NCBI RefSeq assembly: GCF_016545825.1
Contig: NC_052616.1
Location: 3,100,001-3,164,000 of the forward strand
DNA from: Eucalyptus grandis
Lineage: Eukaryota; Streptophyta; Magnoliopsida; Myrtales; Myrtaceae
DNA: 64,000 bases
Direction: 5' to 3'
Shown here: piece after piece, positions 58,995 to 64,000 of the stretch
Position numbering within the stretch: position 1 is the first letter of the stretch
How the letters are laid out: every line of letters begins with the position of its first letter
Translations under genes and position numbers: made by a program
The notes under the pieces: model-generated
Told to the model about the DNA's origin: nothing
Databases searched by the model: none
The model's input: the letters and a program-made list of their open reading frames with translations, nothing else

Positions 58995-59395
58995 CACATA
59001 AATCCACAATAGCCATTCCCTGGAACTGCTATTTTAATTGAAAATGAAATATTATTTGACTAAATTATATATGCTAAGTTCACAAGAAGCTCTTTGCACA
59101 TAAATCCACAATAGGCATTCCCTAGAACTGCTATTTCAATTAAAGTTGATATATTACTTGATTTGATTCCACCTGTCAAGTTCACAACAAGCTCTTTGCA
59201 CATAAATTCACTGAAGCCGTTCCCTAGAACTGCTATTTCAATTAAAAATGATATATCACTTAATTAAATTCTACATCCTAAGTTCACAAGGAGCTCTTTG
59301 CACATAGATCCACAATAGCAATTCCCTAGAACTGCTTTTTCAATTAAAAATGAATATTACATGATTAAATTCCGTATGCTAAGTTCCATATCTAG
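58995..59395. repeat. 102-bp tandem repeat, four copies
   Basis: Units begin at 58995, 59097, 59199 and 59301 with cacata-a/g-atcc, share attccctagaactgct and taagttcacaa, and keep a 102-bp spacing with point differences. Confidence 0.85.
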
Positions 59396-60047
59396 CGTTG
59401 CGGACAGCAAGTGAACCTACATAATTTCAAAATCCAAGTAAGTTGGAAACGGGTTTTAAGCTTAACAGACACATTTATTTTAACCTTTGAATTTTAAAAC
59501 CCGTTAAGGTTGTGCTTTTCAATTTTGAAGTGACCCATATGACCCATTTAAAAAAAATTGGGTCATAAATAAGTTTAAAACCCATTTTGACATGTCTACC
59601 TTGCAAATAAGCAGGTAGACCTGCATAAATTTCAGAACCTTGGTCCTCCTAACATTACAGTAGCTAACAATGAGCGATTGGTCCAAGGACTAAATATCTC
59701 AATCCTTGGACGTTTCAACTTATCGAGCAAATAGTAGTACATCTTGAGCTAGATTGTTTCGATTAACAAATCATCTTAGCTTCTTGTGGGTTTTGAAGCA
59801 TCCCGACCAAAAGCCACGGTCAATTTTGCCCTGATCCAAGCTACATGCACCTGAAGACACCTTGTTTATCAGCGAAGGGAAAGAGTGTGCAGAGGAGACA
59901 TTACACCTTCACACCGCTTTCAAGCCAGTCAAATATTCACTTAATAAGAAGCTCACACTGCAATGGTTCTCAAGTTTCTCAATGTAAATTAAATAGTTCA
60001 AGAGTCAGTTCAGCACGTTCTACACAGAAAGAGTCTCCTCCAGCAAC
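59396..60047. other. Intergenic, part of an unrecognised plus-strand ORF
   Basis: The ORF at 59845-60207 fuses unrecognised sequence to the duplicated segment X. Its start is not supported. Confidence 0.35.
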
Positions 60048-60266
60048 TGGAATTCCAAGGAACAAGGAACCATATCATTTACTCAAATATTTTGGATGTT
60101 GTTGGGCTCTCTGTTATTGTCTCCGCGATACTTTAATGGAAGATCCTGAAGTTTTTTCCTTGCAGAATCCAATGAAAAAACTTAGGAGAGCTGCCTGTGT
60201 GACATAGCTCACTAGTTGTACGACTAACAGAATGAGAGAAACTTTGAAAGGGGAAAGCCACTGAAT
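60048..60266. repeat. Segment X copy 2
   Basis: Matches 55682-55900. Homology ends at gaatat, where it runs straight into the TIR of the element that ends at 61162. Confidence 0.75.
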
Positions 60267-61162
60267 ATTAATCTCAAAGAAAGGTTTGAAGTAGTTATCA
60301 TTATTTCAAATAATGACCTAGTTTCATCAACTCGCCGGTTAGCAAAAACCCAAAAGGGTATTTTTGACCAACACAATTTAATTTTTAATTTAATTACATT
60401 ACAACTAAAAAAAAAAAAAGAAAAGGAAGGAGAATAACTAACGGGAGGGCTTTTCGCGCCTTTGGCCGCACATCCCCTTGCTAGTGGGGCCGCGGCAACA
60501 CACGAAGAGGTTGCTAGTGCTTGAGTAAGGGTTGGCACAACGAGGGCTTGTTAGCCCTCGCCAGGGTAGGGAGAGAGTGGCGGCCCTCTCCTAAATTTGG
60601 GCGAGGCCCTCGCCCAACGCCTTCAAACCTAGGCGGTAAGGTTTGGGGGCCCTAGGCGAGGGCCGTCAGGCCAATGTGAGGGTTGATGACCCTTGCCTAG
60701 ATTGATAGAGGGTCGTTGCCCTCTCTTGTCTCTAACTAGGGCTAGCAGGCCCATGCCTCTAATTGACGGGGGTTGTTGGGCCTCGCCCAAGTGCCAGCAA
60801 CCCTACTTGCCATCATCACTACCCCACTGGCGATGGGGCGGCGGCCACAGGCGGGAGGGAGCCTATTTTTTCCCTTTATTTATTTTTCTTAAGTTTTAGT
60901 TTTATTTAGTTCATTTTTTTACGAAAAAAAATAAATAAAGAGGAGAAATTTTAAAAAGATGAAATCATCATTCATAACTGGTGAGTTCAAGCCTTTATTT
61001 GAGATTGATATAGTCACTTCAGATTCTTATTATAAATAATGTCTACTTCAGTCTCTTATTTAAAAAACCGAGACAGTTTGAGTCCTTATTTGAAACAATA
61101 TTCACTCCAGGCCATCATTTGAGAAAATGAAAGCATTTCAGACCCTTATTTAGAATTTTCCC
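60267..61162. mobile_element. MULE-like small element, left end truncated
   Basis: The right end reads GGGAAAATTCTAAATAAGGG inward from 61162 and has the family's repeated aaataagg motifs. The left end starts inside the TIR (atctcaaagaaagg). The GC-rich core (60430-60870) again gives overlapping ORFs without meaning. Confidence 0.6.
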
Positions 61163-61649
61163 TAAAAACCATTTAAAAAATTGCTATCCAAACATAATTA
61201 AACAATCCTCTAGCTTTATGTTGATGAATTGTTTTCTAGCGTTTGTTACTAATATAGGAGACTGTAATTATACATCATGAATTGTGAACAGCTAGAAATC
61301 TTTTTTTAATAAAAAAATGCAATAAAAATTTGAATTTATTATCATACAATCCAAACTTCATATTATCACGAGCTTATCAAATCACTTGTGTTATGAACGA
61401 GAAAAAATCGTGTATCAATTTAGGACCACTATAATACAAAGTTTCATATACATACACGTCGCATCTAATGATTGAGTTCCATTAATAATTCATCTTTCTC
61501 TAAACAAGAAATCGATATATTGTTTTTGTGAAGACGACATCTAATGATCGATATTTTCGGTACAAGGGGGGGATAATTGACATATTACATAATTAATTGA
61601 CTAATTATAAAAGTATAAATAGGCTAAAACTTGAAATACTTTTTCCAGG
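61163..61649. other. AT-rich spacer
   Basis: No feature recognised. Confidence 0.4.
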
Positions 61650-64000
61650 TGTTGACACCTAAATTTTGGTGATTTGTTTAAGTGTTTATTAATTGCATTG
61701 GAAAATTGGGGATTGATTTCTAACCCCTTAACAAAAAAAAATCTTTAAAATCACATCACATATAGACATTAGGAGCATTTGCATCACTGGTTTTAAAATT
61801 TATCAAAAAATTAATTATTTAATTACAAAAAATTTAAAATAAAAAAACTTTGAAAAAAAAAGAAAAGAAAAAGAAAACAAGAAAGAGGGGCAATTAGGCC
61901 AAGTTCGGACAAGCCTTGAGCAGGCTCATTCCTCTCTTTCCTTTCCTCTTTACTTTGTGCTAGGCCTGGCCTAGCCTTTGTTTTTATTTTTCCCTTCAGC
62001 CCAGCCCGTGCACAAGTTGGTCATCTCCCTCCTGCTGTCCTTCGCGCGACGACCTGCAGAGAATAGAAAAGCATGAGCAGCGACTGAGAGTAGGGGTTCG
62101 GGGTAGTAGGCGAGTGGCGTGATCCGCGGGTCGGGGGGGCAGTCCGGCCGGCAAGTTGGCAACTGCAAAGGCCACGCGCGCTGGCCGAGCATAAAATCGG
62201 AGGAGAGGACAGAGAGCGGAGGGGTGGCACCACAAAAACACCAAGCGAAAAACACAGGGAGAAACCAAAGAGAGGACTGGCGCGAGGAAGAGAGGATCCC
62301 TCTGAACGGTCGACCACTACCATTGATCATTACCGGAGTCGCCCTTCGCCTCCAACCCTACCGGAGCCCAATAGACCGCAACACACAAAGAGACGGAGTG
62401 GGAGTTCAAAGGGAAGAGCTCGAACCAAAGAGCTTGAGGGAGTAGCTCGTTGTCACCAGAGGTTCGTTCGCCCGCCATCGTCCGCCGTAGCCCAACACCA
62501 GACAAGGTAGGTCTCCTGAACCCCTTGGTCTTGTTTCTAGAAAACTCCGGACCGAAGCTCGCGGCCAACCGGTTCGCGTCCAACCGCGTGAGCTCCGATC
62601 CATGTTGCTTTTGCATTTTGCTCCCGTCTTCCTCGTACATCATGTTCGAAGACCCCTAAAGCGCGTCGAAGCTCGGTTGAGCCGGAAACCTTTGAGTTTG
62701 GTAGTGCCCAATAGCTGTTCGACGAAATGCCTCTTTGAAACCGCCGAACCCAACCCTCGATCGGAGCTTGGCTCTTGGTTTCTCTGCGTTGCTCGGGATT
62801 ATACTGTTGTCACACACCATTCTCGTTGTTTTCCTAGCTTTTAGTAGGTTCCTTTGTGCTATTTGGGTGAGATGAAGCGCGCGCCTTGCCGGGGTCTACC
62901 CAGTGCCTCTCGGAATGCCAACTAACTAGCAGCCGGTGGTGCTCGGCGTCGGTCGAATAGAACCACCGACGCTAGGTGGTGGCCCGGCGACTTTCTTTAG
63001 GGCGGTCAATACTCATGGCATAGGCGGTGTCGGTCCGGTGGAGGAGCTGCAGTAGCTTCGGCGAGCTGTGGTTGCAGGAGGAGGGCTCGAAGAAGACACC
63101 CAAAAGAAAAAATGCAAAAGAAAATAAAAGAAAAAGAGAAAAGAAAACACAAAAAGGCTGAAAATAGAAAATAGGAAATGGGCTTCGCTTCAGGCCTGTG
63201 CGAATGGCATGATTCATCGCTAGGTTGGGCCCCTCTCTTTTTAGGGAATAAGGTCTAATTTCGATTCGGGCTAGGCTTTTCTTTTTTTTTTTTTTTTTTA
63301 AAAAGAGAGAGGAAATAGGAAAAAAGGATCTCGGGTCAAGCCTGCCCGGCCAGGTCAAACCCGGGTCCGGTCGTGGGCAGACCCGAGCAACAACGTAACA
63401 ACCTGGCTGAACCTCGGGTCGGGTCAAACTAGACAAACTGGTTCGCCAATTTTTTTAATTAAAAAAATTATTGTTTTAAAAAAATTAATTAAAAATTAAT
63501 TAAATTTTTTAAAAAAATTGTAAAATAAAAAATTTATTAATTAAAAGATAAAAAATAAATTTAAAAATTTAAAAAATTTTAAAAAAAAAAAATTTAAAAA
63601 ATTTAAAAAAAAAATTTAAAAAATTTAAAAAAAAATTTAAAAAATTTAAAAAAATTTAAAAATTTAAAAAAAAAAAAAATTTAAAAAAAAATTTAAAAAT
63701 TTAAAAAAATTTAAAAATTTAAAAAAAAAAAAAATTTAAAAAAAATTTAAAAAATTTAAAAAAAAAATTTAAAAAATTTAAAAAAAATTTAAAAAATTTA
63801 AAAAATAAAAATTTTGAAAATTAAAAACGTAGGATTTGGTTAGGAATCGCTATGTATTGCATTTTTTTTTAGTGTAATTAAGCCTTTATTTGCTCGTATG
63901 TTAATTATATAGCATGTTTAATTTGCATATTTAATTATGTTTGTGAATATTCAATTGCACGTGTTTAATTTTATTGCAATTTTACTGCACACCGGCATGA
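61650..64000 (+). mobile_element. Second LTR of the solo-LTR family, running off the window
   Basis: It starts TGTTGACACCTAAATTTTGG exactly like the LTR at 39358 and is at least 2351 bp. The right end is outside the window, so solo LTR or full element cannot be told. The interior is strongly diverged from the first copy. The overlapping ORFs at 62000-62850 are GC-driven and not recognised. Confidence 0.7.
63440..63830. repeat. A-tract/TTTAAA low-complexity array
   Basis: Nearly 400 bp built of runs of A separated by TTT or AATTT, with spacing of about 9-14 bp. It lies inside the LTR. Confidence 0.85.

Noticed and set aside
62021..62643. Several 90-119-aa ORFs on both strands
   Set aside because: Mutually overlapping in a GC-rich part of an LTR, with no recognisable domain.
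1..64000. CRISPR arrays, bacterial operons or phage genes
   Set aside because: No direct-repeat/spacer pattern or prokaryotic gene organisation. Introns, LTRs, SINEs and plant families show plant nuclear DNA.

Overview
This is nuclear DNA of a flowering plant, very probably a eudicot. The signs are angiosperm-type retrotransposons, a Mutator-like (MULE) transposon, a plastid trnL(UAA) insertion, plant-only gene families (DUF538, PPR, plant alpha/beta hydrolases) and two miR395 hairpins. I cannot name the species. The window is mostly AT-rich accessory DNA. No protein gene in it looks intact; every gene I recognise is frameshifted, truncated or split by an element. The two MIR395 hairpins are the best candidates for working genes.

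Layout. 1-9.2 kb: a decayed tandem array of alpha/beta hydrolase first exons (three copies, minus strand) among SINEs and small non-autonomous DNA elements. 9.2-24 kb: SINE, inverted-repeat elements with GC-rich cores, a whole but broken Ty1/copia element (13110-18694, minus strand, paired LTRs, primer binding site and polypurine tract), a second copia relic and a Ty3/gypsy RT relic. 24.6-26.06 kb: a nuclear plastid insertion spanning trnT-trnL spacer, both trnL exons and the intron. 26.3-33.5 kb: hydrolase 3' exons (one decayed exon 4, then exons 4, 3 and 2 with good splice sites), interleaved with a 1.6 kb MULE-like element. 34.5-38.3 kb: a degenerate L1-type LINE (minus). 38.7-42.1 kb: a proline-rich secreted-protein pseudogene whose 5' side is split by a 2.75 kb solo LTR with a perfect 5-bp target duplication.

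42.67-53.12 kb: a 10.4 kb Mutator-like element with about 1.8 kb terminal inverted repeats. Each arm carries a PPR-gene fragment and a second gene fragment. Between the arms lie a broken multi-exon transposase (MULE, SWIM and CCHC domains), a repeat-rich tail and an antisense GRF-type zinc-finger gene. This is the most unusual structure in the window.

53.5-64 kb: a DUF538 pseudogene, a SINE with clear target duplications, a pair of divergently oriented MIR395 hairpins (about 56.0 kb minus, 57.8 kb plus), a 102-bp tandem repeat, a duplicated segment beside MIR395, and the start of a second LTR of the solo-LTR family running off the end. The MIR395 pair would, if expressed, act in sulfate-starvation control. 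The other elements show duplication, capture and decay rather than a working pathway.
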